NCBI GenBank assembly: GCA_033782935.1
Contig: JAWQEG010000505.1
Coordinates: 1-64,000 of the forward strand
Direction: 5' to 3'
DNA from: Petrolisthes cinctipes
Lineage: Eukaryota; Arthropoda; Malacostraca; Decapoda; Porcellanidae
DNA: 64,000 bases
The notes below the pieces were generated by a model. That model was not told where the DNA came from. It searched no databases and saw only the letters and a list, made by a program, of their open reading frames with translations. Both the position numbers and the translations under genes were made by a program. Shown here in pieces: positions 46,534 through 57,371 of the stretch (positions are counted from its first letter, which is position 1; each line of letters begins with the position of its first letter).

Positions 46534-46842
46534 CAGGCCAGGCAAGGCCTAGATGGAAAGGAAACAACAACACAAACAACTAAACACACAATCAGCCAGG
46601 GACACACACACACACACCCACACAGACAATCACAACAAAACTATACACAGAACCACAACAGACAAACAACACTAGCAACACCACAGAAACAGCAACACAC
46701 AAACAAGAACTCACAAACAACACAAAAAACACAAACAAGAGCTCCAAAACAACACAAAACAACAACACAAACGAGAATGGAGGCAGAGCGCCACGAGTAC
46801 GTCCACACTCCACCTGTTCTGGAGCGAGACTCGTGGGGAATG

Positions 46843-47382
46843 GTGGCATTCATCATTCTAGGTAATATAGATTGTATAATTTCCCTCTACTATGTTCCAC
46901 CTACTCTGATTCCTCACTAAATAAATGTTACCAGCTCAAATAGCATAAACATGATACGTGGTCGCGAATTTACGAGCTCGGGTGTACAGTATATATCGAA
47001 TTTTAGTGAAGAATAATACAGCTAACCAAACACACCCTGACTCATTGATGTATGGAAGGTAACTGACGTTCTAATGACAAACTGGCAACTCATATAGCCA
47101 CAAGTCACACCACTTCCCACACCGCTATAATCACTGTCTCCGTTGTGTCACTTGTTATCGTGTTTTTCATCATATTTCGAAACAACAAAATACCAAAATC
47201 GCTGTAATTTGATACTGAGCCGATTTCAACCCGGTTTTTTCGCTCAGAGTGATTATTGGTTATATTCTCTGAGTTTTGGTAGTACCAAATGTTTAATATT
47301 AGGCTTTTATAAGAAAACAGTCATCATTTATGCAAAAAGTCATTGGTGGTATCCAAATGTCACCGCCCTGCATGAGATAGGG
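46843..47382. other. No gene; unique DNA
   Basis: No supported gene or repeat family. Confidence 0.55.
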
Positions 47383-47673
47383 TTAAGGGGGTGCTGGAGT
47401 AGGGGACAGGCTTGGGGGGTGCGGAAACAGGGGGACAGGTGGTTTGGGGTGGGTAGAAAGCCTGTCCCCTATTCCCGCACCCCCCCCCCCTTCCCAAGCC
47501 TGTCCCCCTACTCCCGCACCCCCGAAAACTCCCCCAAGCCCGTCCCCTACTCCCGCACCCCCCCCCTCAAGCCTGTCCCCTACTCCCGCAACCCCCCCCA
47601 AGCCTGTCCCCCTATTCCCGCACCCCCCAACCCCCCAACCCCCAGCCTGTCCCCTACTCCCGCACCCCCTTAA
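47383..47673. mobile_element. G-rich palindrome GP-C
   Basis: TTAAGGGGGTGCTGGAGTAG at the left and CTCCCGCACCCCCTTAA at the right. The C-rich arm is expanded to about five CAAGCCTGTCCCC units against two on the G arm. The right TTAA (47670-47673) is shared with HP9. Confidence 0.85.
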
Positions 47674-47893
47674 GTAGAGATTATTTTGATGGTGATTTTT
47701 TTACCTGTCTTCTTTTATTAATTAAGTGGAGATTATTTTGTTGGTGAATTAGGTCTCAAATTTTGATTCTTCCAAACTATGCCAGGAAACAGACGACCTT
47801 AATGTTACTTTATTGAAGGATCTGTTTCGTGGCATTAGTCTGGAGGAATCAGTAGCTCACCAATTTACCCTCCAAAGAATAATCGCTAATGAA
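47670..47893. mobile_element. Hairpin element HP9 (subfamily a), duplicated left end
   Basis: The left terminus appears twice: TTAAGTAGAGATTATTTTGA at 47670 and TTAAGTGGAGATTATTTTGT at 47722. Cores TCTTCCAAACTATGCCAGGA and CGTGGCATTAGTCTGGAGGA follow, ending near AATAATCGCTAATG. Confidence 0.75.
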
Positions 47894-48168
47894 GACGCTT
47901 ACGTTTGTTTAGTCGGCAGCCATGTTGATGACGTCACAGACAGACAGACACGAGAAAGAAGGTGATTAGGCAAAACACACACGATATCTATTTATTTCTT
48001 TGCTTCAGTCACACATTATAACTTCTTTCTTTTGTACACATCTAGACATTTTAAGAAAGACGGAGGAATACAGTAATAGAAACTGTAAATATACACCAAA
48101 ATGTAAACATGTAGAAGGTTATAAAAATGTTTCACACACTTAAGGTGGAGCACAGTTCAGTATTGGTA

Positions 48169-48324
48169 CAGTCATGGTTAAAAGGCCTGCAACCTGGTGA
48201 ATAAAAGCGAGCTATTTTATTGAATTTTATGAACCAATATTGCAGGGACTGACAGCTATAGTTTCGGATAATTTTTTCGAAGCCATCTCATTGGAAGGTG
48301 TTGCAGGACTATTGACCATGACTG
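48169..48324. mobile_element. MITE-D
   Basis: Ends CAGTCATGGTTAAAAGGCCT and the complement of TGTTGCAGGACTATTGACCA-TGACTG. TA on both sides (48167-48168, 48325-48326). 156 bp, non-coding. The right TA is also the left flank of MITE-C. Confidence 0.78.
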
Positions 48325-48326
48325 TA

Positions 48327-48497
48327 CACTCGCAATCCAATATTTGTATCCAGGTCTTGTTGAAGCCTCGAATCAAATGACGTACCAGTGAACCAATTAC
48401 AACGAGTATCCGTTTTCATATTTGCTTGAGCTCGCTTAATATTCGATCAGGCTATTCGACGCAAGCCTGGTCAAATAGATATTTTGGATTCCGAGTT
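48327..48497. mobile_element. MITE-C copy 1
   Basis: Starts CACTCGCAATCCAATATTTG; the right arm reads ATATTTTGGATTCCGAGT. Left flank TA, right flank mutated. It inserts at the TA bordering MITE-D and adjoins HP10. Second copy at 55797-55967. Confidence 0.75.
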
Positions 48498-48635
48498 TGC
48501 ATATGGAGCAACTGATTAACCCAAACTATTCCAAGTAACAGGTTACCATTATTTTTGTTAATTTGGACTTGTTTCCAGGCATACTTTGGAGGAATCAAGG
48601 GGCTCCATCGTACCACAAGTGTTTTACCTGGTTTA
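48498..48635. mobile_element. Hairpin element HP10 (subfamily c)
   Basis: Left TGATTAACCCAAACTATTCC, right GGCATACTTTGGAGGAATCA then GGGGCTCCATCGTACC. The left terminus is interrupted by MITE-C. Confidence 0.7.
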
Positions 48636-48799
48636 GGATGTGGTAATGTAATGGTAATATAATGACATTCCACCGAGCTATAGAGGCCATAACTATAAAT
48701 TACTGAGACAAATGCAGAGATCTACTCATTCCTTCCACCATTATAATATTTAACTTGCAAATAAATCATTACACAACATGTACAGTACCGTATGGTGTA

Positions 48800-49009
48800 C
48801 AGCCACAATCAAATATCCACCGATATTTTCCATCCACCGTAGTAAATATCTTTGTAGTAAAGAACAACACGTGTGTGATTTTGCAGCACCTAATAATAAT
48901 AATTGAGGGGGTTGAGTTGACGTAAGGTGTTGTATGATTATATTTTGATATGATACTGATTTATTTGCACGATGGAAGGAAAGTGTGGGTGTTTATTTGA
49001 TTGTGGCTG
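48800..49009. mobile_element. MITE-B copy 2
   Basis: A 210-bp copy with the same CAGCCACAATCAAATATCCA ends as 7984-8185, flanked by TA (48798-48799, 49010-49011). The interior is conserved with copy 1 (GTAGTAAATATCTTNGTAGT and following). Confidence 0.83.
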
Positions 49010-49011
49010 TA

Positions 49012-49511
49012 CAGACCTTAGCGTCGTAGGGAGGGCTGTACTGTACTAAGGACTTGCCAGTGTTAGTCAGAACCATAAACATATTGATGGAAGGAATTAA
49101 CGTTGTGAACTATTGACTTATGAATTAATGTTGTGAGGAATTGAAGGAATACGTGAGGAATTGTGAGGAAACAATACGAATAAATTTAGTGAGGAAGGAA
49201 ATAATGTTGTGAACTTTTGACTTGGACTGTACCTGGTGTGTGGTATTCCAGCAAAGGCCAGGGTTGCTGTATCACCGATAATAAATTAAGCTTAGGCAAA
49301 GTGCTCTTATTACATTCCAGGAAAATATATGCAGAAACTCTCCCTGGTTAGCTTAGGTTGGGTTATGCTAGACTAGATTAGATTTGATTAGGACATAGAA
49401 AACGAGGGTAAAATGAGATGGGATATATATTGATAGGGTAAGACTAAATTAGATTTGAATAGGATTTGTATCAGTAGTGTAAAATGAACTGGGAAAGGCA
49501 ATGAAACTTTT
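49012..49511. other. No gene; AT-rich unique DNA
   Basis: Short GAATTNATGTTGTGA repeats at 49085-49215. No gene recognised. Confidence 0.55.
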
Positions 49512-49616
49512 TTAAGGGGGTGCGGGAATATGGGGACAGTCTTAGGAGGGTTTAGGTGGGTGTGGGGGGGTTATGGGGAGTTCGGGAGTAGGGGGACAGA
49601 CTTGGGGGGGGGGTTA
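49512..49616. mobile_element. G-rich palindrome GP-D, left fragment
   Basis: TTAAGGGGGTGCGGGAATAT with GGGGGACAGACTTGGGGGG up to GGGGTTA, where LINE copy 3 is inserted. The matching right part is at 55067-55185. Confidence 0.85.
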
Positions 49617-49820
49617 TGTTTTTTTTTTTTTTTTTTTTTTTTTTAATAATTAATTGCGCCGTAGCGTCAATCAACAGGCAGGCAACAATACATACTGGTA
49701 GGCGGGACCCATGAGAATACAATGACTACAACCACACATACACACACACACACACACACATCACAAAAACATAACAGAATGGAGCACAAGCATACAGACA
49801 AATAATATTTACATTATGAC

Positions 49821-52800
49821 CTACTTAAATCCACCAAAACGAGGGTGGCATACCAGAAGTTCTTCCAGAACCTGGTGGTTCAGCAGGTGTCGACAAACCA
49901 CATCAAGAGGCAGGCCCTGGGGCAGCAAGTGTCGGACAGTGGGGCAGGCCAGGCAATAGTGCTCTACAATGTTAGCACAAGGCGCTCGACACAAGCGACA
50001 CTCAGTGAAGGGAGGTTCACCCTGCATCCCAGCAACCTGCCACGGTGGACGGTAGCCAAGCCTCAATCGAGCAGAGACTACATTGTGCCTCCGAACCATG
50101 AGGCCTCGACGACGGTAGGAATATTTGTGATGGCAGACAGACTCATAATGTGTGATGGAGATGCTGAAGGGCCTCTCTGCATCCCTGCGTCCCCGTACGA
50201 TGACGCAATAAGGACAAAAACGATAAAATCTGCTGAACAACAGTAGAGTGTGTGGGCTGAACACTAGAGAGGGAATGAAGGGCAGGTCTGGAGTCACAAA
50301 AAATGGCAGCATTCACTCCACGTTGACAAACAACACTAACAGCATCCAGAATGGCATACAGTTCACACAATGTTGAGCTAGAGTAGTTTCAGAGACGACG
50401 GCCAACCCAGCCCACTGGAGGTGACTCCATGTCAGGTGAGAAAACGGCACAACCTGCTGCACCATCCAATTGCAATGAGCCATCAGTGTAGAGGCAGTAT
50501 GGATCTGTGATGGAGGACGTCACTGTTTCTATGTGTTCCAGAGCCAACTGCCGCTGTAGAGAAGGCAGTTCCGACTTGGAAGTAGGTGTGAAGCTCACAT
50601 CAGGTGTTGGTAGCATCCACGGAGGGGGTCCTGGGGGGACGTCGGCCACCATTATATCTATATTAAGACTACGGAGCATAGAGGAAACAGACCTTATAAG
50701 AGTACGTCCAGCAGGCAGTATGGGAGGGACCGGGTAGTTTGGTCTAAGAGAAGTCCTGACTAACTGAGCGTAATGGGGTGAAAGATGTGGGAAATGGAGG
50801 CACTTGACAGTGAAGCAAGTAACATTAGAATAAATTCTCTCCACTAACTGGGGAAGACGCAACTCACGCTGCATGTTCACTATCCTGGTCGACATTGGAC
50901 AACCGAGAATTATTCTCATTGCTCTATTCTGAAACTTTTCTAAAGTTTCCAGAGTAGCCCTGGGAAGTTGAATCAGAGCAGGGGAGAGGTAATCAACAAC
51001 TGAACGGATAAAAGCAATATAGATGGTCCTGGCTACTGGGATGGAGATGCCCGAGGAATTGTTAGTGAGCCATTGAAGTGGTGTAAGTCGGCGCTGGAGA
51101 CGACCCAATAAGTCCTGGACAATGGGATGGTCTTGAGGTCTGGCAGGGACAATTGGCCAAATATAGACTGAAGCGCCCAGGTAGCGATACTGGGAACACA
51201 TAGGAATGACAGTCCCTCCAATGGTGAACACTGGCCGAGCTTGAGGAAGGCGGCAGGTGAATATTCTGCTCTTATCTGGGGAGACAATAATGCCACAGTG
51301 AGAGGAGGACACAGAGAAGGAGTCAAGAAACCGCTGGAGATCCCTTGGTGAGGTAGAATGAACACAAATATCATCAGCATAGCACGTAATTGTAGTTCCA
51401 GGTATATCAGGGAGAGAAGTGAGCAGCCGATGCATCAGAATATTAAATAACAATGGGCTGAGAACACCCCCTTGAGGGGTACCAAGATAAAAACTGCCCA
51501 AAGGACTGAGCGCACCACTGAAAAACACACGGGAGGTCCTGTTACTCAGGTAGCCCCGAATCCACCGTAATAGATTACCCTTTATCCCAAAGTCAACCAG
51601 TTGATCCAAAATGACGTCTCTATTAGCAACATCAAAGGCACTTCGAAGGTCAATGAAGGCCACCACACTATCCCTGTTAAGGCGAGTGTACAGGTCGACT
51701 AGGCAGTGGTGTGTGCTCCGCTGGGGAAGAAAACCAAACAGCCATGGAGAAAGGCGATCTTGCAGTCTGTACATGAGACGATTGAGTAAGATTCTCTCCA
51801 TAACTTTACAAAAACAGGACTTCGCAGTGCCGGGCTTAGGGATGGGTATTATTGTGCTGCTGGTCCAGGCTCGTGGTACACAACCATCACGAAGACAATG
51901 ATTGTACAGTAGAAGTAGAGGGTTCCCAGGAATTTGTTGAAGTAGGCGCAGCACAGCATAAGTAATACCATCATCACCAGGGGAAGAAGCTCTACCCCGA
52001 GAGAGAACATGTCGCAACTCCTCCTCAGTTATCTCCTCTGCATCATCGTCATCATCTTGCAACAGAGCAGACATTAGACGTAGCCGATGGACAGCAGCAC
52101 GGGAAGTGAGTGCATCTTGTATGTGGATGGGTAGACTGGCTGAGGTAGATTGTTCCGACCAGGCATCGACAAGTTGTTGGGCATAGTCGGCGGGAGTATG
52201 ATGACGAGCAGTGGCCGGTGTCTTTTTAACAACCCGACGGATGAGGTGCCACATAGAAGCCACACTTGTTTGCTGGTTGATGCTGTCCGTGAACCGCTGC
52301 CAAGACTCAGTGTGAGCACACTCCTGCAGGGCAACTAAAGCGTCCCTAGACATCTGGTAACGATGGAGCAGGTCAGGGGTTGGGTTGGCTTGAAACAATA
52401 GGCCATCACGTTCAGCCTCCTCCTTTGCTTCCTGTATACGTGCATCCAGCGTCCAGGATTGGGCAGTATGGCGATGCTGGAGGTGTGACCGGGAGACGTA
52501 TAGTCTATAAAAGTCATGAGTAGCAGATACAAGATCAGAGTACAACTGTTCAGCTGATGATATGTCAAATGTAGGGAATACATGGGCCATGAATAAGATG
52601 TAAGTCGGGCAATATTTAGGGGGCACAGCAATACACAAACGAGTGGCTGAAGCACTTGACCCAGCAGTTAAAGAATAATGAAACCGAAGAGCGATGTGAT
52701 CAGAGAATAAGTCTGGCACGGAGGAGCACAGGACCCGAGATGATATCAGGCCAGATGAGAGAATGTAATCCAGAGTACCTCCCCGGCAATGAGTGGCACC

Positions 52801-53532
52801 GCCAGTGTCCCAGCATGTCAGATGATGCTTGCGGATGTATGAAAGGAGACGAACACCATTACGATTAATAGAGCCAGTACCATCACCCAAATCAGAATGC
52901 CGAGCATTAAAATCTCCCAAATAAACCATACCACGCACTGTTGGAGAAGGAAGAGCCTCAAGAGTGAGTCTAGCTGGGGCAGAATAGACATTACATAGTT
53001 GTAGTACTCCATTCCCAGGTAGAACCTCAAATAGCTGAAAGGTCATGTCAGGATCAGTGCAGGTACGGAGAAGGCGATGTGGCAAGGAGCTATGTATGTA
53101 AGTCAGGAGACCATTCCTTACCAGATGAACATATGGCACATAACCTGAGAGAGGAGGAGCTTGCCCAGCAGCGAGCGGCCGTCCTGGAAATGCTTCCTGG
53201 AGAAAAATAACACTGGGATGATGACGAAAAATATAGGCCTTGAGTTGAGTGAGCTTAGCATAACTGGTGATACCACATACATTCCAGGAGATGACATCCA
53301 GCCGGCAATCACTAGCGAACTCTGTATTTGGAGGTATTAGTCCGGTGAGTGGGGGCAGATGAGCGACCTGGAGAAGAAGATGGACCAGGAGAAGGGACTG
53401 ACTCGAAAAGCTTTTCAAGGCGAGATGCAACAGTATCCATCTTTTCGGTAAGGGTAGTGACAGTTGAGATGATGGCCTGCTGAGCCTCGACCAAGGTGGA
53501 AAATTTGGAGTCATTGGCAGACTGCGCGGCAA
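49821..53532 (-). pseudogene. LINE copy 3 ORF2, nonsense and RNase H deletion
   Basis: Open from about 53532 (overlapping ORF1 in the +1 frame) to 50389. The endonuclease motifs are intact and YADDICVH is intact, but the conserved RPISL block before motif A is deleted (21 bp, near 51819). A TGT to TGA change ends the frame at 50389-50391, just inside RNase H. Beyond it, CELYAILDAV and FCDSRPAL are readable. A ~170-bp deletion at about 50198, with a TAC microhomology, then removes the WVPSHVG...DRLAKE part. The CCHC-like tail (CRLCRAPCANIVEHYCLAC) and end FGGFK remain to 49821. Confidence 0.9.
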
Positions 53533-54794
53533 CTAGCCCATCAATCCTGGCTTCAAGGGCAGAAAAGCGGTTTTCTAGAGCCGTACATCGTGCCATGAGG
53601 GTAGCAACAGACTTGCGGAGGGCTAGGTCTGGAGGTGAGGCAGGGCTGGTAGGAGGAGCAGACTGGGGAGGTGGTGGTGGTGGCGGTGGTGGAGGCGGAG
53701 CAATAGTAGTGACACGAGCCTGGACCTGACGTCGACTACATCCATGCCACACGTTAACCCCTGGCTGAAGGCATCGTGGACACTTCCATCGATAAGGTAT
53801 CCTGAGGAGGTGAAGGCTCAGAGGTGGAGGCAGCAGGACGTGATGGTTCGCCCCTGACAGGACACGTCTTGGAATCATGGTCGGCAGCACACCATGCACA
53901 CTTCGGCCTGGCAGAACAGTACCGGGAGATATGCCCCACACCCCAGCACCTGTAGCACCAAGGCTGGTCATTATGAAGTTTCCTCACCTCACACGGTGGA
54001 AGACAAGGGAGGAAATCAAAGGAAATCTCATTTGGAGGTGGATCAGGCTGACTCCAGACAACAACAATACGGCTAATGGGGGAACCATCTTGGAAAAAAC
54101 GACGGGCAAAGTACACACCAGGGTATCCCTTAGCAAGTTTAGGGTCAACATCAATAGGAAAACGGGTAAGGATGTAGCTGGGGAACTTACGAGGCCACTT
54201 GGGTGAGTCTTCAAGAATGAGAGGCAGAGACAAAAATTCACCAGCCTTCACTCTATCAATGATATCCTGACGCTTCCTAGAGATGTAGACAAACCGGGAG
54301 GTGACAGCAGCCATCTTGACTTCAGCCAGTTCACGCTGGAGCTGGAAGGCCCTGTTGACATCAGACAACCAACGCAACTTTGTGTCCGTAGATGGGTTCC
54401 CAGAGAAGGAGAGCTTGACATAAGCATTTCTTGGGGCAAAAGCAGGAAGGTTGGACGAGGGCAAGGAGTTGGTATACAAAGAAGAAACACCACGTTGAGG
54501 CAGAGAAGGTATGTCATGCACAGCTGAAGCACCCTTGGCAGTCTTGGCAGCCGGAGGCAAACAGTCCACACCATCGGAATCCTGCAAGGAGTCAGATGAG
54601 GCATCAACGGGTCGCTTGGTAGAGGTTGAGGAGGTGGAAGGCTGCAACCTGAGCTGTGGAGTGACCGAGGAGAGGGGGGGAGGGTTGCGAGAAGGCAGCT
54701 CAGGCCAGTGATCCTCGATAGGAGACTCATCCTCCTCCGACATGGCCAAGTCGGCCTCCAGGCAGGAAGCCACATCCGAATCCGCGCTCTCCAT
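53312..54794 (-). pseudogene. LINE copy 3 ORF1, frameshifted before the third finger
   Basis: ATG at 54794 (54792-54794). It has a four-residue insertion (DVAS) near the N-terminus relative to the other copies. The central region and the first two fingers (CYRCWGVGHISRYC, CAWCAADHDSKTC) are intact. At about 53790 one extra base relative to copy 2 shifts the frame and stops it at 53754. The original register is open again from before CPRCLQPGVNVWHGC through the proline run and coiled-coil region to the natural stop at 53312. Confidence 0.88.
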
Positions 54795-55066
54795 CAGGCC
54801 AGGCAAGGCCTAGATGGGAAGCGAACAACTGAACACACACGAACACACGAACATACACACACAGAACCACAATAAAACAAATAAACCACAAACAACAATA
54901 CCACAAACAGCAAAACCACAAAAAAAACGAGATAGAAAATATAAACAACCCCTATAACACCACAGACACAACAACACACAAACAAGAACGTGGAAACAAG
55001 ACAAACAAAAACACAGGCAGAGCGCCAGGAACACGCCTTCACTCCAGGATGGTTGGGGTGAGACTC

Positions 55067-55185
55067 GGGGTTAGGGGTGTGCGGGAATAATAGGGGACAG
55101 GCTTTCTACCCACCCCAAGCCTGTCCCCCTATTCCCGCACCCCCCCCCCCCCTCTTACCTGTCCCCTACTCCCGCACCCCCTTAA
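55067..55185. mobile_element. G-rich palindrome GP-D, right fragment
   Basis: Continues GGGGTTAGGGGTGTGCGGGA, turns at GGCTTTCTACCCACCCCAAG and ends ACTCCCGCACCCCCTTAA at 55182-55185. Confidence 0.85.
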
Positions 55186-55189
55186 GGAT

Positions 55190-55772
55190 ATTCTATGGTT
55201 AGTTTTATCCCTGCAGTCCAAGCCTCATTATATATATATTTTTTTTTTTCTTCTTTTTTTTGACAAGCATCCCTAAAACAAATGGGGGTCAAGTTGGTAA
55301 TAAATAATGCTCCCTGGGCAATCCAAGTGAAAGCTCAACTAATTTTGGGGTATATCCATTTTAATCCTTAGTGCTGATTACAGATATTCTAGTTACCTAC
55401 CGTAAATCACTGTGTATAATATAATCAACTTGAAGCATATTATAGTAAAATAAAGTAGACCACCTCTGTTTCTGTTGATTTTTTTTTTTTTTTTTTTTTT
55501 TTTTGTCGTGACGTGTACTCACTTTTTTTATCATTATTTTTCTACATCAGTTTTTCCGTACAGTTGATTTAAAATATTCTAGTTCGATAAGTCACGGTAT
55601 ATATATGACGTGTTGTAGCGTAACTTGACTGAATGCCTAAGAAAACACCATTGGATGAATAAGAAAGTGATATAAGTTAATACCTCGTAATTTCTGAGTC
55701 CTCGTGTCATCATCATTCCTTGTAAGACTCCTGTTCACCAAGTCCTAATATTAGCATGTAGGCAGCCGGTTG
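55190..55772. other. No gene; AT-rich with poly-T runs
   Basis: T-runs at about 55240-55260 and 55480-55504. No gene or known repeat. Confidence 0.6.
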
Positions 55773-56112
55773 TTAAGGGGGTAATATCTTTTGGTACACT
55801 TGCAATCCAAAATTTGTATCCAGGTCTTGTTGAAGTTTCGAATCATTTGACATACTAGTGAACCAATTACAACGCTTATCCTGTTTAATTTTTGCTTGAA
55901 CTCGCTTAATTAATACTCGATGAGGCTATTCGAAGCAAGCCTGGATACATATTTTGGATTGCGAGTGTACTTTTAGAGAGCCTTGATTCCTCCAAAGTAT
56001 GCCAGCCAGGAAATGGGACCAGATAAGCAAAATTAAAGGTGAAATGTTGCTTGAAAGAGGTTGGAGGAATCAGTGGCTCCAGATTTACCAACATTACACT
56101 ACCCCATTTTAA
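55773..56112. mobile_element. Hairpin element HP11 (subfamily c), split by MITE-C
   Basis: TTAAGGGGGTAATATCTTTT at the left. After the MITE at 55797-55967 it continues with TTGATTCCTCCAAAGTATGC and the right arm GGTTGGAGGAATCAGTGGCT, ending near TTTTAA at 56112. Confidence 0.72.
55797..55967. mobile_element. MITE-C copy 2, nested in HP11
   Basis: 171 bp. CACTTGCAATCCAAAATTTG against CATATTTTGGATTGCGAGTG, with TA on both sides (55795-55796, 55968-55969). Non-coding. Confidence 0.82.
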
Positions 56113-56357
56113 TTATCTACTGCAGATCGTAGACTTAGAAGAGTAACTATGGATTCCTAACACACGTAAACATCCATACACTCCCTCTCTATCACATGAA
56201 TCTTCTTTACAGCGAGCCAGTTGTAGTATCGTGAAATATAGTAGAATAAAGTAGACCACCTCTGTTTCATTTAACGACTGGCTAAACATGTGGTTCTTAC
56301 ATTTCCCTGAGTGAGTGTCATGGTTTTTTCATAATGCTTCACCTATTTCACTTAAGT

Positions 56358-56535
56358 GTCCCAGTGATGTAGTCAGAAAATTGGAGATAAATGAGTCCTT
56401 CAATTATTGCCACGAAACAACACACACACACACACACACACACACACTTACTGTATATGGAAGGAGCTTGTTTCGTGGCATGGTCAGGAGGAATCAGAAG
56501 CAACCAATATTCATACACGAGCACAGGGTCTTTAA
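56358..56535. mobile_element. Hairpin element HP12 (subfamily b) with (CA)n in one arm
   Basis: ATTGCCACGAAACAACACAC then (CA)n on the left, TTGTTTCGTGGCATGGTCAG on the right, end CACAGGGTCTTTAATTAA. Confidence 0.75.
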
Positions 56536-56789
56536 TTAAACAACTAACGAAACTGAGACACGACAACTGGTGCTTATTGTCCACATGTCCAACCAATCCA
56601 ATGTGTTATAAGCCGGCGTGCCCTGTAGTGGACTTTATTTTTATTTTTTTTTATTTTTTTTTCTGTAGTGGACTATAGTGTACTGAACATTATTATTTTT
56701 CTTCTTTCCTATTGTCCTTCTGCTACTTGGAGTTTCCCTTCCTCAGTATACATAACGCGGCAAGTTTATCGCGGCAAGTTTATTTACGG

Positions 56790-57027
56790 TTAAGGGGGTG
56801 CGGGAGTAGGGGGACAGGCTTGGGGGGGGTTGGGGGGGTTTTGGGTGGTGCGGGAATAGGCAGACAGGCTTGGGGGGGTGGGGGGGTAGAAAGCCTGTCC
56901 CCTATTCCCGCACCCCCCTAACCCCCCCCCACCCCCCCTCCAAGCCTGTCCCCTTACTCCCGCACTCCCCAACACCTCCCCAGTCCCCCCTCCCCTAAGC
57001 CTGTCCCCTACTCCCGCACCCCCTTAA
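56790..57027. mobile_element. G-rich palindrome GP-E
   Basis: TTAAGGGGGTGCGGGAGTAG left, ACTCCCGCACCCCCTTAA right, with two GGGGACAGGCTTGGGG-type units on each arm. The most symmetrical of the five copies. Confidence 0.87.
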
Positions 57028-57371
57028 TCACATTTCCTTTGTAACTCTGAAGCATTTTAATTCGCCACACATAGATAATTCCATTACTCTACCTTCTGGT
57101 TATTTAGTAAGAGGTGACGTGTATAGTCGTTTTCATTTCGATCAACCAAAACAAATGCAATAAACTTGACTAATTTACGACAAACGGTAGTGGTGCGTTT
57201 TATTCATGTATTTACAATTTTTTTTTTTCCCCTGAAGTAAATGCACCTGTTCCCGTCCAGCTGCTCCCGTTCACTAATTACGATTGGTGAGAAGACTGCC
57301 GTGCATACAAATAGTTTACAAATACTTGAGTGTGTAAATATTTGGTGGAATCTGGCTTGGTTTGAGTTACA

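Larger units (their letters stand above)
41227..46842 (-). mobile_element. I-group non-LTR retrotransposon, copy 2 (with target-site duplication)
   Basis: The body is 41237-46832, minus strand, flanked by a perfect 10-bp duplication GTGGGGAATG (41227-41236, 46833-46842). It starts GAGTCTCGCTCCAG like copy 1 and ends in poly(A) (plus-strand T-run 41237-41264). It lies tail to tail with copy 1 across a 3.3-kb spacer. Lesions differ from copy 1: a TGA inside ORF1, the RT box YADD changed to YADY, and two in-frame RT-region deletions (15 and 51 bp). The ORF2 C-terminus is complete. Confidence 0.95.
49610..55073 (-). mobile_element. I-group non-LTR retrotransposon, copy 3, inserted in GP-D
   Basis: The body is about 49617-55066 on the minus strand. 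GGGGTTA lies on both sides (49610-49616, 55067-55073), a short likely target duplication inside the G-rich palindrome. The 5' end reads GAGTCTCACCCC, so the leader differs from copies 1 and 2 beyond the first seven bases. Lesions: a frameshift in ORF1, loss of 21 bp in the RT, a nonsense codon before RNase H and a ~170-bp deletion in RNase H. Poly(A) is the T-run 49619-49644. Confidence 0.93.
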
